Assembly: GCA_037968895.1 (NCBI GenBank)
Contig: JBBKWJ010000286.1
Span: 9,695-73,694, forward strand
Length of the DNA: 64,000 nt
DNA from: JBBKWJ01 sp037968895
Lineage (GTDB): Bacteria > Actinomycetota > Acidimicrobiia > Acidimicrobiales > SZUA-35
Direction: 5' to 3'
Shown: piece after piece, positions 1-8,865 of the stretch
Position numbering within the stretch: position 1 is the first letter of the stretch
Layout: every line of letters starts with the position of its first letter
Made by a program: the position numbers and the translations under genes
Notes under the pieces: generated by a model
Told to the model about the DNA's origin: nothing
Databases searched by the model: none
The model's input: only the letters and a program-made list of their open reading frames with translations

Positions 1-277
1 ACTCCTCGACGCAGGCACCGTCAGAGCCTGCGTACAACGCCTAAAGCAGGGCGACGAGGGACTCATCGAGACGCTGACCTCACAGGAACGTAAGATCTTC
101 GATCTCATCGGCGAAGGTTATTCGAATCGCCAGATTGCAGGCGAGCTCTATCTCGCCGAGAAGACGGTCAAGAACTACGTGTCCAACATGCTGTCGAAAC
201 TCGGCATGACACGACGCACCGAGGCCGCCGCCTTCGCCGCTCGTATCGATGAGCGCAATCTGAGGAAATACGACTGA
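1..277 (+). CDS. DevR/DosR-like LuxR-family response regulator, C-terminal part (5' truncated by window)
   Basis: The reading frame is open from base 2 to a TGA at 275-277. The 91 visible residues are a LuxR/NarL helix-turn-helix with the pattern LTSQERKIFDLIGEGYSN, QIA and LAEKTVKNYVSNMLSKLGM, which closely resembles the DNA-binding end of mycobacterial DevR/DosR. The receiver domain lies outside the window. The histidine kinase starts 4 bases downstream, so the two form a two-component operon. Family assignment to NarL/LuxR regulators is firm. The DevR subtype rests on residue pattern alone. The respiratory genes next door are plausible targets (inference). Confidence 0.9.
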   Translation, partial: LLDAGTVRACVQRLKQGDEGLIETLTSQERKIFDLIGEGYSNRQIAGELYLAEKTVKNYVSNMLSKLGMTRRTEAAAFAARIDERNLRKYD

Positions 278-281
278 CCAG

Positions 282-2123
282 ATGACAGAGCCTGTGCAGA
301 GCCCGCAGCAAGACGGCGAACTGGCGTCTGTCTACCTCGCCAGCGCGCCAGACGCCATCATCGTTGTTGAGGCCAACGGCATCATGACGATGGTCAATAA
401 TCAGGCCGAGGCTCTGTTTGGATACGGCCGAAGCGAGATGCTCGGACAATCAGTCGACATGTTAGTTCCGCAGAGTTTCAGCTCTTCGCACGAGGCGCAT
501 CGTCGTCGGTACGCGGGCGAGGCTCGTATTCGGCCGATGGGCGATGCAGGAAGTCGTGTGCAGGGCCGAACCAAGGACGGCACGCTCGTGCCAGTCGACA
601 TTGCCCTTAGCCCGCTCAGCGGTGCCGCAGGGGCTGGCGCAATCGCGATTGTGCGTGATCTTAGGCAGCGGCTCGCCGCCGAGGCTGCCCATGAAATTGT
701 CCGACGCACGTTGGACGCCATCGACGATGCCGTCTTCATTTTCGACCCTGTCACGCTCCAGTACACCTACGTCAACGAAGGAGCGCAGAGCCAGGTCGGG
801 TACGACCGTTACGTCCTCATAGGTGGCAAGACGCCAATGGACATTGCGCCCCAGTTCACCGAGGACGACATTCGAGAACTCGTAAGCGGCTTGCTTGAGG
901 GGACGCAAAGCTCGGTTGCTCTCACCACGACGCACCAGCACCGAGACGGTCACTCAGTTCCCGTCGACATCCTCATTCACTATCCCTATATCAGCGAAAC
1001 CGCGCCTCGGATGTTGGTTGCAATCGTGCGAGATATCACTGAGCGGCAAGCGGCGGAAGACCTTCGCGATCGTCGGGAGCAGCTCCTCGCCTCCCTCGCC
1101 GATGTCAGACGAGCAACGATGATGGAGGCGCCGATCGATGACGTACTTCACAGCCTGCTCAACGCAACATGCGAACTGCTGACCGCCGATCATTCGTTCA
1201 TCGCCGTTCGCTCGAATGACGGAGCACTTACCTACCGAGCGATGTCGAGCACTATCACAAAAGACCAATCTGGCCTTTCAGTCCCCGACTACCCGCTCAT
1301 TCAGCAGGTTCTTTCTGACGGTACGGCCCGAGCAGTTGCTTCTCTGTCGGAATTCGGTCCTGGCTTTGTGGCACCGCTGATTGCCTCTGGCTCACTCGCA
1401 GGCGTCTTCGTCGCCGCCCGGCCAAAAGGAGCCAAAGGGTTTACAGCCGACGAGATCGCCATCGGATCGTCGCTCGCTTCCGAGATTGCAGTCAACATGG
1501 ATCTCGCCAGAGCCCGGTCTGACCGTCGCCGAGTTTTTCTCGTTGAAGACCGGGAGCGCATTGCGCGCGACCTGCACGACGTCGTGATTCAGCGTCTTCT
1601 CGCGGCCGGTATGGGTTTGCAGGCATCGCTCAACAATCCTGAGAAACTGAACGAGCGGGCGACTACCACCCTCGATGAGCTTGACGGCACGATCGATGTC
1701 ATCAGGGAGACGATTTTTCACCTCACCCAACCCGATCTCTCCCTTGAGGGCGAGATTCGGCGAGTGGTAGATCGATACCGAACCGTCGGTCGAAATGATG
1801 TGAGCTACGAGATCGATGGCGAGATCGAAGAGCTACCAGATGCGATCGGGGCCAACCTCGTCCCGACCATCACTGAGCTGCTCTCGAATGTCGAGCGACA
1901 CGCCGAGGCGTCGAAGGCAACTGTTGCGCTTGTAATCACCGACAGCTATCTCACGCTCACCGTCGTCGACGACGGGTGCGGGATCGACGATTCTCGACCT
2001 CGGGGCTTTGGCATTCGAAACATCACGAACCGCGCCGAATACCTCGGAGGGTCGACCCAGATCGAACCCGGACCGAGCAACCTTGGCACCAGCGTGACCT
2101 GGTCGGTGCCTCTCTCTCGTTAA
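282..2123 (+). CDS. PAS-PAS-GAF sensor histidine kinase (HisKA_3, NarL-type partner kinase)
   Basis: 613 aa, starting at the ATG 4 bases after the regulator stop. In order: PAS (about 20-125), PAS (about 137-255), GAF (about 275-420), HisKA_3 with the phosphoacceptor motif ERIARDLHD (His432), and a C-terminal HATPase_c with an N-box-like ELLSNVERHA, DDGCGID and GFGIRNI. There are no transmembrane helices, so it should be cytosolic and phosphorylate the upstream regulator. DevS/DosS kinases use two GAF domains with a haem histidine. Here two PAS domains replace the first GAF and I see no obvious haem ligand, so the sensed signal (redox, gas or ligand) is open. Confidence 0.93.
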   Translation: MTEPVQSPQQDGELASVYLASAPDAIIVVEANGIMTMVNNQAEALFGYGRSEMLGQSVDMLVPQSFSSSHEAHRRRYAGEARIRPMGDAGSRVQGRTKDGTLVPVDIALSPLSGAAGAGAIAIVRDLRQRLAAEAAHEIVRRTLDAIDDAVFIFDPVTLQYTYVNEGAQSQVGYDRYVLIGGKTPMDIAPQFTEDDIRELVSGLLEGTQSSVALTTTHQHRDGHSVPVDILIHYPYISETAPRMLVAIVRDITERQAAEDLRDRREQLLASLADVRRATMMEAPIDDVLHSLLNATCELLTADHSFIAVRSNDGALTYRAMSSTITKDQSGLSVPDYPLIQQVLSDGTARAVASLSEFGPGFVAPLIASGSLAGVFVAARPKGAKGFTADEIAIGSSLASEIAVNMDLARARSDRRRVFLVEDRERIARDLHDVVIQRLLAAGMGLQASLNNPEKLNERATTTLDELDGTIDVIRETIFHLTQPDLSLEGEIRRVVDRYRTVGRNDVSYEIDGEIEELPDAIGANLVPTITELLSNVERHAEASKATVALVITDSYLTLTVVDDGCGIDDSRPRGFGIRNITNRAEYLGGSTQIEPGPSNLGTSVTWSVPLSR

Positions 2124-2135
2124 CGATCGGCTGCC

Positions 2136-2570
2136 TTAACGATCGTCGCCGACAACTTCGATGTCGAGCGACCCGGAACGCTCGAACTTAAGAATCACCG
2201 CGATCGAGTCGCCAACCTTCACTGGCTCAGCCAGGCCAAGACACATCAGGTGAAGTCCATTTGGCTCAAAGACGACGTCGCCGTCCGGCTCGATTGGAAC
2301 TTCAAGTAGTTCATCCATGCTGGACACGTCATCGGTCGTGACCGACTCGTGGATCTGCATCTCATCGCACGATGAAGAGGACGCACCAACAAGTGAGTCT
2401 GCGGTCGTGGTGAGATTGTGAATGGTGAAGTAGAACGCAGCTACGTTCGTGACAGGCGGAGTTGGTGGCGACCATGCGTCACGCACCACGATGTCTGCGG
2501 AATCGCTGGTGCTGCAGCCGGCCATGGCGATGACAAAGAAAAGAACGAGGAGAAACCTGCGCCGTGTCAC
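2136..2570 (-). CDS. PCu(A)C-type periplasmic copper chaperone lipoprotein
   Basis: 144 aa from the GTG at 2570, which overlaps the TGA of the upstream SCO gene as GTGA. An N-terminal extension reading into the SCO gene is therefore rejected. Arg-rich start, hydrophobic stretch and lipobox-like AMAGC indicate a lipoprotein. The mature part has the PCuAC fold signature: RDAWSPPTPP near the start, MQIHES, then GLHLMCLGL, supplying His/Met Cu(I) ligands. PCuAC proteins deliver copper to the CuA site of cytochrome oxidase together with SCO. Its place as the last gene after two SCO genes fits this exactly. Confidence 0.88.
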   Translation of the reverse strand: MTRRRFLLVLFFVIAMAGCSTSDSADIVVRDAWSPPTPPVTNVAAFYFTIHNLTTTADSLVGASSSSCDEMQIHESVTTDDVSSMDELLEVPIEPDGDVVFEPNGLHLMCLGLAEPVKVGDSIAVILKFERSGSLDIEVVGDDR

Positions 2571-3208
2571 GTCAGCAGGGCCTTGAGATCGTCGGCGAGA
2601 ACCTGAGCCTCGATCGCTGGGGGCCACACGATGCGGAGGTCGCCGTTGGTGTCGATACCCATCAGGCTCGCCGTGTGGTCCATCTCATACGTGCCGTCTG
2701 CTTCGACCTCGCTTGGCTGGAAGAACACGCCGTATTGGCTGGCGACCTGTGTGGTGGCTTCGGGTGCGCCAGCAACGCCGTAGAAACGCTCATCGAAGAA
2801 TCGCACATACTCACCCGTCGTCGCGAGCTCGTCGCGTTCCGGATCGATCGACACCATTAAGAGAGTCACTCGGTCGCCATCGTCGCCGAGCAGATCGAGA
2901 GCCTTTGCCACATCGCGCAACGTCGTCGGACATACGTCAGGGCAGTTGGTATACCCGAAATAGACGAGCACGATCTTGTCGTCAAAGTCGCCGAAGTTGA
3001 CAGGTTGGCCAGTATCAAGCAGTAGTCCGTCCATTGCTGGAGCTGGCGTCGACTGCTGAAAGACGGTGCCGGCGTACAGGTGCGGGCTGAAGAGACTGAC
3101 CGCGAATCGAGCAACGAGAATCCCGGCAAGGATGACCGCCGCCAGAATCAGAACGAGGAGCCAGCGTGGACGGCGGTTGGTTGATGATGTGGCCATAGTT
3201 GAACTCAC
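2567..3208 (-). CDS. SCO1/SenC-family copper chaperone for cytochrome oxidase
   Basis: 213 aa. One N-terminal membrane anchor (about 15-40) precedes a thioredoxin-like domain with the copper site CPDVC (CxxxC) and the distal His in MDHTAS, plus FGYTNCPDVCPTTL typical of SCO1/SenC. It assembles the CuA centre of cytochrome c oxidase on the outer face of the membrane. The start is the GTG at 3208 overlapping the previous stop (GTGA); an ATG four codons later (3196) is a possible alternative. Translationally coupled on both sides, to a second SCO gene and to PCuAC. Confidence 0.93.
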   Translation of the reverse strand: MSSTMATSSTNRRPRWLLVLILAAVILAGILVARFAVSLFSPHLYAGTVFQQSTPAPAMDGLLLDTGQPVNFGDFDDKIVLVYFGYTNCPDVCPTTLRDVAKALDLLGDDGDRVTLLMVSIDPERDELATTGEYVRFFDERFYGVAGAPEATTQVASQYGVFFQPSEVEADGTYEMDHTASLMGIDTNGDLRIVWPPAIEAQVLADDLKALLT

Positions 3209-3873
3209 GGGTAGCAGAGGAATAGGTGGGCAGCTTCATAGGCAACCCCGGCCGCGCCGTCCGAGTATCGGACCTCATCGACGAGGATCCCCACATGGCT
3301 GACGATTTTGTCTTGATCGTTTGCAATCGTTTGATAGCGGTACTCGCCTCGCACAACTCCCCAACCGTCAACTAACACGTAGGCCGGGTCGAACTCCACT
3401 TCGCCGCTGGCCTCGTCGAACTCGAAGAATCTACCGAAGCCAGCGCCAACGACCGTCTTCAGAGTTGCCTGGTCGCCGCTAACCCACCGCCAGTTCGTAC
3501 CGTCGGCTCCCGAGGCGTCTGAGGCCGCCGCGAGTTCCGCCTTAGGCGGCGAATCGAGCGCAATCGTCACAAGTTGGAACGAGATGTCGTCAAGCTTGAC
3601 TTCGGTTGGCACCCTGGCTGCGAGGCCGGCCATCGTTGCGTTGATGTCATCGCACCGCTCGTCGCAATCAGCTGGCATGAAGGTGTACAACGTGAGGGCG
3701 CCACGGGCGTCTTCACTTGTGGTTAGCTCACCACTGTCGTCTTGAAGGGCATAGCCGGGCGCCAAGCCAATGCGGGGCAAGACCTGGATTGGCTCCACAA
3801 TCACAAACGCCAACGCGGCCACAATCAGCACACCGATCAACGACGCTGTGACCTTCAGCCATAGAGGGATCAC
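3205..3873 (-). CDS. Second SCO-like membrane-anchored thioredoxin-fold copper chaperone
   Basis: 222 aa from the GTG at 3873. The open frame continues far upstream, but those codons run antisense through the divergent gene at 3898 and are not protein-like. A membrane anchor (VIPLWLKVTASLIGVLIVAA) is followed by a thioredoxin-like domain with CDERC (CxxxC), a core FQLVTIALD strand and VLVDGWGVVRGEYRY. A SCO distal His may be the one in SHVGILVDEV. It is more divergent than its neighbour and has an inserted Ala/Asp-rich loop. It probably works with that protein in CuA assembly or thiol reduction. The GTG start lies 24 bp from the divergent ATG. Confidence 0.8.
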   Translation of the reverse strand: MIPLWLKVTASLIGVLIVAALAFVIVEPIQVLPRIGLAPGYALQDDSGELTTSEDARGALTLYTFMPADCDERCDDINATMAGLAARVPTEVKLDDISFQLVTIALDSPPKAELAAASDASGADGTNWRWVSGDQATLKTVVGAGFGRFFEFDEASGEVEFDPAYVLVDGWGVVRGEYRYQTIANDQDKIVSHVGILVDEVRYSDGAAGVAYEAAHLFLCYP

Positions 3874-3897
3874 GAGCCGGTCGCTACCATCGTCGAG

Positions 3898-4317
3898 ATG
3901 AAGTGGCTCAAGTGGATCGCCCTCGTCGGCGCCTTTCTCGCGATGTTGTATTACACCGCCCTCCCCGGTGACCTCGTCACCAATAAGGGAACCGACGGCG
4001 AGGGAATCGCCGGTACCTACACTGTCAACGGCGAAGGCCCTACCGGCATCGAGTATTCCGGCACCGTCGTGATTGTCACCACGGACGACACCGATCTCTA
4101 CGAGATTCAGTGGATCGTCACCGGCGCTATCGACAAAGGAACCGCTCGCCTCTCGGGCACCAAGCTCGAGGTCGACTGGGAGTCGGTCGCCACGTCCGGC
4201 GACCCCATGGTCGGGACTGGCGATTACACCGTCACCGCTGAGGGCCACATCGTCGGAACCCGCAGCGTCGCCGGAAATGACGCGCTGAGCACCGAGGAGT
4301 TCTTCCCCGAGAGCTGA
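3898..4317 (+). CDS. Hypothetical membrane-anchored beta-rich extracytoplasmic protein
   Basis: 139 aa, not recognised with certainty. One N-terminal transmembrane/signal segment (KWIALVGAFLAMLYYTAL) is followed by about 110 residues of predicted beta-strand: GTYTVNGEG, YSGTVVIVT, YEIQWIV, GTARLSGTKLEVDW, GTGDYTVTAEG. The alternating strand pattern looks like a small lipocalin-like or antiparallel barrel. It is the only plus-strand gene embedded in the minus-strand oxidase/assembly array, divergent from the second SCO gene with 24 bp between starts and convergent with the b/FeS/c fusion. A role in oxidase assembly is possible from position only. Confidence 0.7.
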   Translation: MKWLKWIALVGAFLAMLYYTALPGDLVTNKGTDGEGIAGTYTVNGEGPTGIEYSGTVVIVTTDDTDLYEIQWIVTGAIDKGTARLSGTKLEVDWESVATSGDPMVGTGDYTVTAEGHIVGTRSVAGNDALSTEEFFPES

Positions 4318-4334
4318 GTCTTTCTCGTTTGCAG

Positions 4335-6581
4335 TCATCCGGTTTCTTCCGTGAGCGAACCGAGATACACGACAAGCGCTTCGAGATCTTCGGGCGAAAG
4401 TCGCTCTTGATAGATATCGAGCATCTGACCGCTCCGATACCCGTCGACCACGTAGGCATCGGGAGACAGGATTGACTGACGAATGTAGTCGGCTGCGCTC
4501 AGCCCAGGCAGACGGTCGGCGCCGTTCGTTCCGATACCGGCAAGCGACGGGCCGACTCCGTTCTCCCCCGCATCGACCGAATGACAGACCTTGCAAGCTC
4601 CCCCCGACCGCGAGTCGAAGACGTCTCGTCCCTCCGCCACGCCGGGAGGGGCAGGAATATCGGCTGCCTCAACGACAAGCCGTCGACCTGAGTCAAGGTT
4701 TGGCGTGCCTTGATACAACAGAGTCGGCTCCGTTTCATCGCCACGTTCGTAGAGCAACACTGTGAGGTCGACCGGTCCGGGAGCCACATCAACATCAATA
4801 ATTCCAACCGCCCGATCTCCATCGCGGGGCACGCGTTGTCGAGCAATCTCGACATCGTCGGCGGTCACCACGATGCTGACGTCGGTGCCAGCGACACCAG
4901 TCGGCGCTGCTTGCGACTCAAGTTGAGCACCAGGCTCATGGTCGATGATCACCCTGACGCCGGCCTCGTCTCGTCCAGGCGAAAACGGTGTGCGCGTCGC
5001 AGCAGCAACGGCGGCAAGCGACACGATCACCAGGAGCCCAACGTGTACTAGTGCCCTTCTTGAGGACGGTTCGGCTACCGCGTCTGGGTGCAGGCCGCGA
5101 TCGCCAAGCGAAGTTCGCAGTTCTCCAGGGGCAACGAAGTCTTCGGCCGCTACTCCTACCCACTTTCGGGTGACATGCGGTGCCCTCGTTCCTTCCAGGC
5201 GCTCCGCGGCGAGAACATTGCCAATCCCATACGAGCAGTCACCAGGCGGGCAACCAACAACCTGCACGCCAGTTGCCCCTCGCTCCATCAAACTACCAAC
5301 GGCCTGACTATGGAACATCCCAGCGCACGACACGCCAACGAAGACAGTTGCCTCGTCGGCTGCTTCCTCAGAATTGGTCGCACGAAAATGAGTGAGGTGC
5401 CGATCGCAGGCAATCACTACTTGCTTGCCTTTCGGATCGACCTTGTCAACGGCGTCAGAGCCCGGCAGTGACATCGCCCCGAACGAGCACGACCCGATAC
5501 ATACGCCACAGCCAACGCAGGCGTGCGGGTCGACGATGGCGACAAGCCGTTTGTTCTGCGAATCGGTCCGTGAGGTCATCTCAAGCGCGGCATACGGACA
5601 GTCGATGACGCAGAGATCGCAACCGGTGCAGGCGTCTTCATCGATTTCGACAACCGCAGGATCAGATCGGGTGAGAAGCCGAGGTAAAAAGAGCACGCCG
5701 ATGCCGGCGAGAACCCCGAACACAAGCACGAGCCAAGCTGCACCAGACAACAGCGGCGGCAACAGGAACATGATGAACGGATCGAGCGGCATATCGGCCA
5801 CAAACTGAGCGGCGTCTGCTCGCTCCAGTAGATCGGCTGGCAATGCGAGCGCCGCAACGAGCAGCGCTCCAGCCATCAACGCCATCCAGTGCCGCGGCGG
5901 GACCCACCCAAGCCGAGATCGGCGTACATGTCGATACGTGGCGTACCCGATGGCGGCCGTAAGCCCGAGATGGATGAACCAGATTGCAAGCAGCAGGGTC
6001 CATCCAGAGCCAGCGTTAGGACCCATAATCCGGTCGACTGCGAACGTTGCTCCCCACGACGTGTCGCCGAGCATCGAGATCATGACCTCGTTGAGCGCAC
6101 CGGCACGTCGATCCCACACGAGCCAGTAGCCAGTGACTCCCGCAAGCCAGACCATCACCAACGCCGCGACTCCGCTCACCCAACGCCATCGCCGCTTGTG
6201 GCCGGTAAATCGCTTGGCCCCGAAAATCCGCCAGGCGTGTACAACGGTGGTCAACACCAGACCTGCAGACGAGTAGCGATGGATGGTTCGCACCACCGAC
6301 TGGATCGGGTGGTTCTGCATCTTCAGGACCGAGTTATACGAGCTCTCAAACCCAAACTCGTAGAAGAGGGTGATGTAGAGGCCCGTTACGGTCACTACCG
6401 CAAGCAGGAACACACTTATTGTGCCCGCATGCGGTAGTGGGTTAAGACGATTCGAGCCGGCAATTCGTCGGATCGGTCGCTCCGCCGCAAGCGAACCGCC
6501 CTCGATCGAATTGATTACCCGTTCCAGGCGAAGCGGGCCCGGTTTGGCCCCCTTTTTCTGGTTGCTCGGGCTATCTACCAC
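4335..6581 (-). CDS. Fusion protein: cytochrome b N-domain + 2[4Fe-4S] ferredoxin + FlpD/MvhD-like domain + cytochrome c
   Basis: 748 aa from the GTG at 6581, which overlaps the oxidase subunit I stop; an upstream ATG would overlap it by 111 bp. A cytochrome b-like four-helix part (about 50-225) has bis-His pairs H101/H115 and H204/H218, both spaced HX13H. After further helices come two ferredoxin motifs (C318-C328, CTGCDLCVIDCP; C355-C365, CVGCGVCIGSCS), then a FlpD/MvhD-like domain (about 385-475) with C392, C419 and GCPPGDC at 444-449. A last transmembrane helix (about 510-530) leads to a haem c domain, CKVCH at 663-667 with a likely Met720 ligand. The layout could join a cytoplasmic Fe-S donor, the membrane b haems and a periplasmic haem c near the oxidase. 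Function is inferred. Confidence 0.88.
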   Translation of the reverse strand: MVDSPSNQKKGAKPGPLRLERVINSIEGGSLAAERPIRRIAGSNRLNPLPHAGTISVFLLAVVTVTGLYITLFYEFGFESSYNSVLKMQNHPIQSVVRTIHRYSSAGLVLTTVVHAWRIFGAKRFTGHKRRWRWVSGVAALVMVWLAGVTGYWLVWDRRAGALNEVMISMLGDTSWGATFAVDRIMGPNAGSGWTLLLAIWFIHLGLTAAIGYATYRHVRRSRLGWVPPRHWMALMAGALLVAALALPADLLERADAAQFVADMPLDPFIMFLLPPLLSGAAWLVLVFGVLAGIGVLFLPRLLTRSDPAVVEIDEDACTGCDLCVIDCPYAALEMTSRTDSQNKRLVAIVDPHACVGCGVCIGSCSFGAMSLPGSDAVDKVDPKGKQVVIACDRHLTHFRATNSEEAADEATVFVGVSCAGMFHSQAVGSLMERGATGVQVVGCPPGDCSYGIGNVLAAERLEGTRAPHVTRKWVGVAAEDFVAPGELRTSLGDRGLHPDAVAEPSSRRALVHVGLLVIVSLAAVAAATRTPFSPGRDEAGVRVIIDHEPGAQLESQAAPTGVAGTDVSIVVTADDVEIARQRVPRDGDRAVGIIDVDVAPGPVDLTVLLYERGDETEPTLLYQGTPNLDSGRRLVVEAADIPAPPGVAEGRDVFDSRSGGACKVCHSVDAGENGVGPSLAGIGTNGADRLPGLSAADYIRQSILSPDAYVVDGYRSGQMLDIYQERLSPEDLEALVVYLGSLTEETG

Positions 6582-8284
6582 GGGGTGAAATCGGTCCCCG
6601 GAGAGTTGAGATTCATGTTCCAGATCTGGTCGACCAACTGGGGACCATAGGCAATCACCAGCAGCAGGGCGGCTGCGATGAGCCATGGTTTGAAGCGGTC
6701 AAGCCACAATGGAGTGAGCTGGGGCGACCTCATCGACTCTGCGATCGGAACCGTTGGCACCAATGCCGGATCGATCTTTGGTCCAAGTGCGGTACGAAGC
6801 ATGATGTAGCCGAAGGTGTAGACCGAGTAGAAGAGAATCGTGCCGCCAATCGAGACCCGCAACAGGTGACCACTCCACTCCTCAGGAACGTATGGAGCTG
6901 AACCGAGTGGAGTCCGGCGTGGTGCTCCAAGGAGTCCGACAACGTGCATCGCGTTAGAGAAGATGATCATGCCGACGAACCAAGTCCACGCCTGCACGAG
7001 CGCCAATTTTGGCTTGTAGAGCGCTTTGCCGGTGATGTAGGGAACCATCCAGTACGAGATTCCCATGAACGACAGGGTGACTGCGGTTGCCACTGTGAGG
7101 TGGAAGTGGCCAGGCACCCACGCCGTGTTGTGGATCACAAGGTTGAGGCTGTATGACGCGTTGGTCAGGCCGCCAATGCCACCAAAGACAAATAGGAGCG
7201 CGGCGAGCAACTGGGCGGTGACCGACGGATCTTTCCATGGCAATGCCCGAATCCAGCCGACCAGACCGGTGCCCCCGTTGCGGCGAGCGCCGTATTCAAG
7301 CGAAGCGATGACGGTGAAGGCAGTGATCATCGATGGGAAGAAGACCGAGTAGGTAAGCATGGCGTGGATGAACTTCCACGTCTGCGGCACACCAGGATCG
7401 GTGAACTGGTGGTGGAACCCGACTGGCACCGAGACAATCAGGAACATCCAGAACGAAAGTCGAGCCAGCGAATCGCTGAAGAGTTTTCCACCAACCTGCT
7501 TCGGGAGCATCGCATACCACGAGGTGTACGCCGGCAGCAGCCAGAAGTACACCAACGGGTGGCCGGTCCACCAGAAATAAGTGCGAGCCAGCTCAGGGTC
7601 GGTGCCATCAATGAGCCCGACCGACCATGGCAGCAGCATCGTGAGAATTTCGACCGCAATCCCAAGAGTTGCGATCTGCCACATTGCCATGTTGATGATT
7701 GGCGCTAGCGCGACGAGCGGCGAACGAACGCCGGGGTTGTCTTTGCGCCACGCATGGAGCGTGAAGTAGAAGCCGTAGCCCTCGATCCAACTGCCGACGA
7801 CAACGAGGGTCAGGCCGAGGTAAAAGGCCCAGCTCGCCTTGAGTGGCGGATAGAAGGTGTAGAGGACCGTCGCCTTGTTGAACAGAATCGGAATGGCAGC
7901 CATCACCAAGCCGACGATCATCGTGTAGAAGCCGAACTTGTTTAGCTTTGGTTTCGCAAGTGGGCGACCAAGCGCCTTGATCGTCGTCAGGGTGGTGAAA
8001 CCAGTGATGAAGATGGTCGTGAAGACAAGGGCGTTCAGCACGCCATGAAGCGTGAGTCCCTGGTAATACGACTTGATGACCGGTTCAAGGTATGGGTAGA
8101 GGTCAAGGCCCCCGAACTCGAGAGACTGCAGCGGGCCGAAGAAGCTACCAACCATCAGTGCGGCGAACGCCACGATGAGGTGCTGGCCGACGAACTTCTT
8201 TTCATCTGGGGTGAGGTCACGGCCACTGTCTATGCGACGGGTACCGACAGAGCCTCCCTCGATTGGTTCCTCAGTCAACGTCAT
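6575..8284 (-). CDS. B-type (ba3-like) cytochrome c oxidase subunit I
   Basis: 569 aa, about 13 transmembrane helices. The haem-copper signature is TGHPLVYFWLLPAYTSWY, whose missing Glu and following Tyr mark the B (ba3) family and not the A-type. VGFHHQFTDPG provides CuB histidines, and HNTAWVPGHFHLTVATAV carries the haem a and a3 ligands. It reduces O2 with electrons from CuA and pumps protons. The ATG at 8284 overlaps the subunit II stop (ATGA). B-type oxidases often serve at low oxygen, consistent with the DevR/S-like pair nearby. Family assignment is firm. Confidence 0.96.
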   Translation of the reverse strand: MTLTEEPIEGGSVGTRRIDSGRDLTPDEKKFVGQHLIVAFAALMVGSFFGPLQSLEFGGLDLYPYLEPVIKSYYQGLTLHGVLNALVFTTIFITGFTTLTTIKALGRPLAKPKLNKFGFYTMIVGLVMAAIPILFNKATVLYTFYPPLKASWAFYLGLTLVVVGSWIEGYGFYFTLHAWRKDNPGVRSPLVALAPIINMAMWQIATLGIAVEILTMLLPWSVGLIDGTDPELARTYFWWTGHPLVYFWLLPAYTSWYAMLPKQVGGKLFSDSLARLSFWMFLIVSVPVGFHHQFTDPGVPQTWKFIHAMLTYSVFFPSMITAFTVIASLEYGARRNGGTGLVGWIRALPWKDPSVTAQLLAALLFVFGGIGGLTNASYSLNLVIHNTAWVPGHFHLTVATAVTLSFMGISYWMVPYITGKALYKPKLALVQAWTWFVGMIIFSNAMHVVGLLGAPRRTPLGSAPYVPEEWSGHLLRVSIGGTILFYSVYTFGYIMLRTALGPKIDPALVPTVPIAESMRSPQLTPLWLDRFKPWLIAAALLLVIAYGPQLVDQIWNMNLNSPGTDFTPW

Positions 8285-8865
8285 TCGTCAGCTCCATCGT
8301 CTGTCTTGTCGTCGTCGGTTGGCGCGGCGGCTTCGTCGGAACTTTGGGGCACGACATTGACCGTGCCGAACATGCTTGCGTGTCCTGAACCGCAGTATTC
8401 GTGGCAGATATAGGGGAACTCGCCAACCGTGTCGAAGGTGTAGTCAAGCTTTGACACCTGGCCAGGTATGACCATGAAGTTGACGTTGGTGTCGGTGATT
8501 TTGAAGCCGTGCTGGAGATCGACGCTTGTGACGTAGATCGTCACCTTTGAGCCGACAGGAATCTCGAGCTCACGCGGGCTGAATGTCCAGGCCGAGGCAA
8601 CGACATAGGCCTCGTACACACCATCGGATATCTCCCTGAGGCCGGGAGTAGCCCAGGGCTCCGAGTCAGTGACGTTTCGAGGATCAACCTCGCTCTCGGC
8701 CCCATTGACTTGGATACCCATGGCGAAGCCAGCCACGACAACGACGGCGAAGAAACCAACGAGGAGGGCAACTGAAAGCCGCATCCAGTTGCGCTCATAA
8801 GGATCGATCCCCATGGTGAGACGCTTGTCGGTCGCAAACTCTTCAGTCTCGTTGGCTCCCGTCAC
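8281..8865 (-). CDS. B-type cytochrome c oxidase subunit II (CuA)
   Basis: 194 aa from the GTG at 8865, overlapping the stop of the 51-aa gene upstream (GTGA). One N-terminal transmembrane helix precedes a cupredoxin domain with a complete CuA site: His in DLQHGF, then CHEYCGSGHASM giving two Cys, Glu carbonyl, His and Met. Subunit II accepts electrons from cytochrome c on the outer membrane face and passes them to subunit I. The short single-helix form is usual for ba3 oxidases. A charged Asp/Glu tail ends the protein. Its copper would come from the SCO/PCuAC genes downstream. Confidence 0.94.
   Translation of the reverse strand: MTGANETEEFATDKRLTMGIDPYERNWMRLSVALLVGFFAVVVVAGFAMGIQVNGAESEVDPRNVTDSEPWATPGLREISDGVYEAYVVASAWTFSPRELEIPVGSKVTIYVTSVDLQHGFKITDTNVNFMVIPGQVSKLDYTFDTVGEFPYICHEYCGSGHASMFGTVNVVPQSSDEAAAPTDDDKTDDGADE

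Noticed and set aside
3874..4596. Long N-terminal extension of the second SCO protein on the minus strand
   Set aside because: It runs antisense through the well-formed plus-strand gene 3898-4317 and is Arg/Ser/Asp-rich with no domain; the GTG at 3873 precedes the membrane anchor.
5889..6437. Open frame opposite the cytochrome b part of the fusion gene
   Set aside because: Arg/Pro/His-rich composition and antisense position; no initiation signal.
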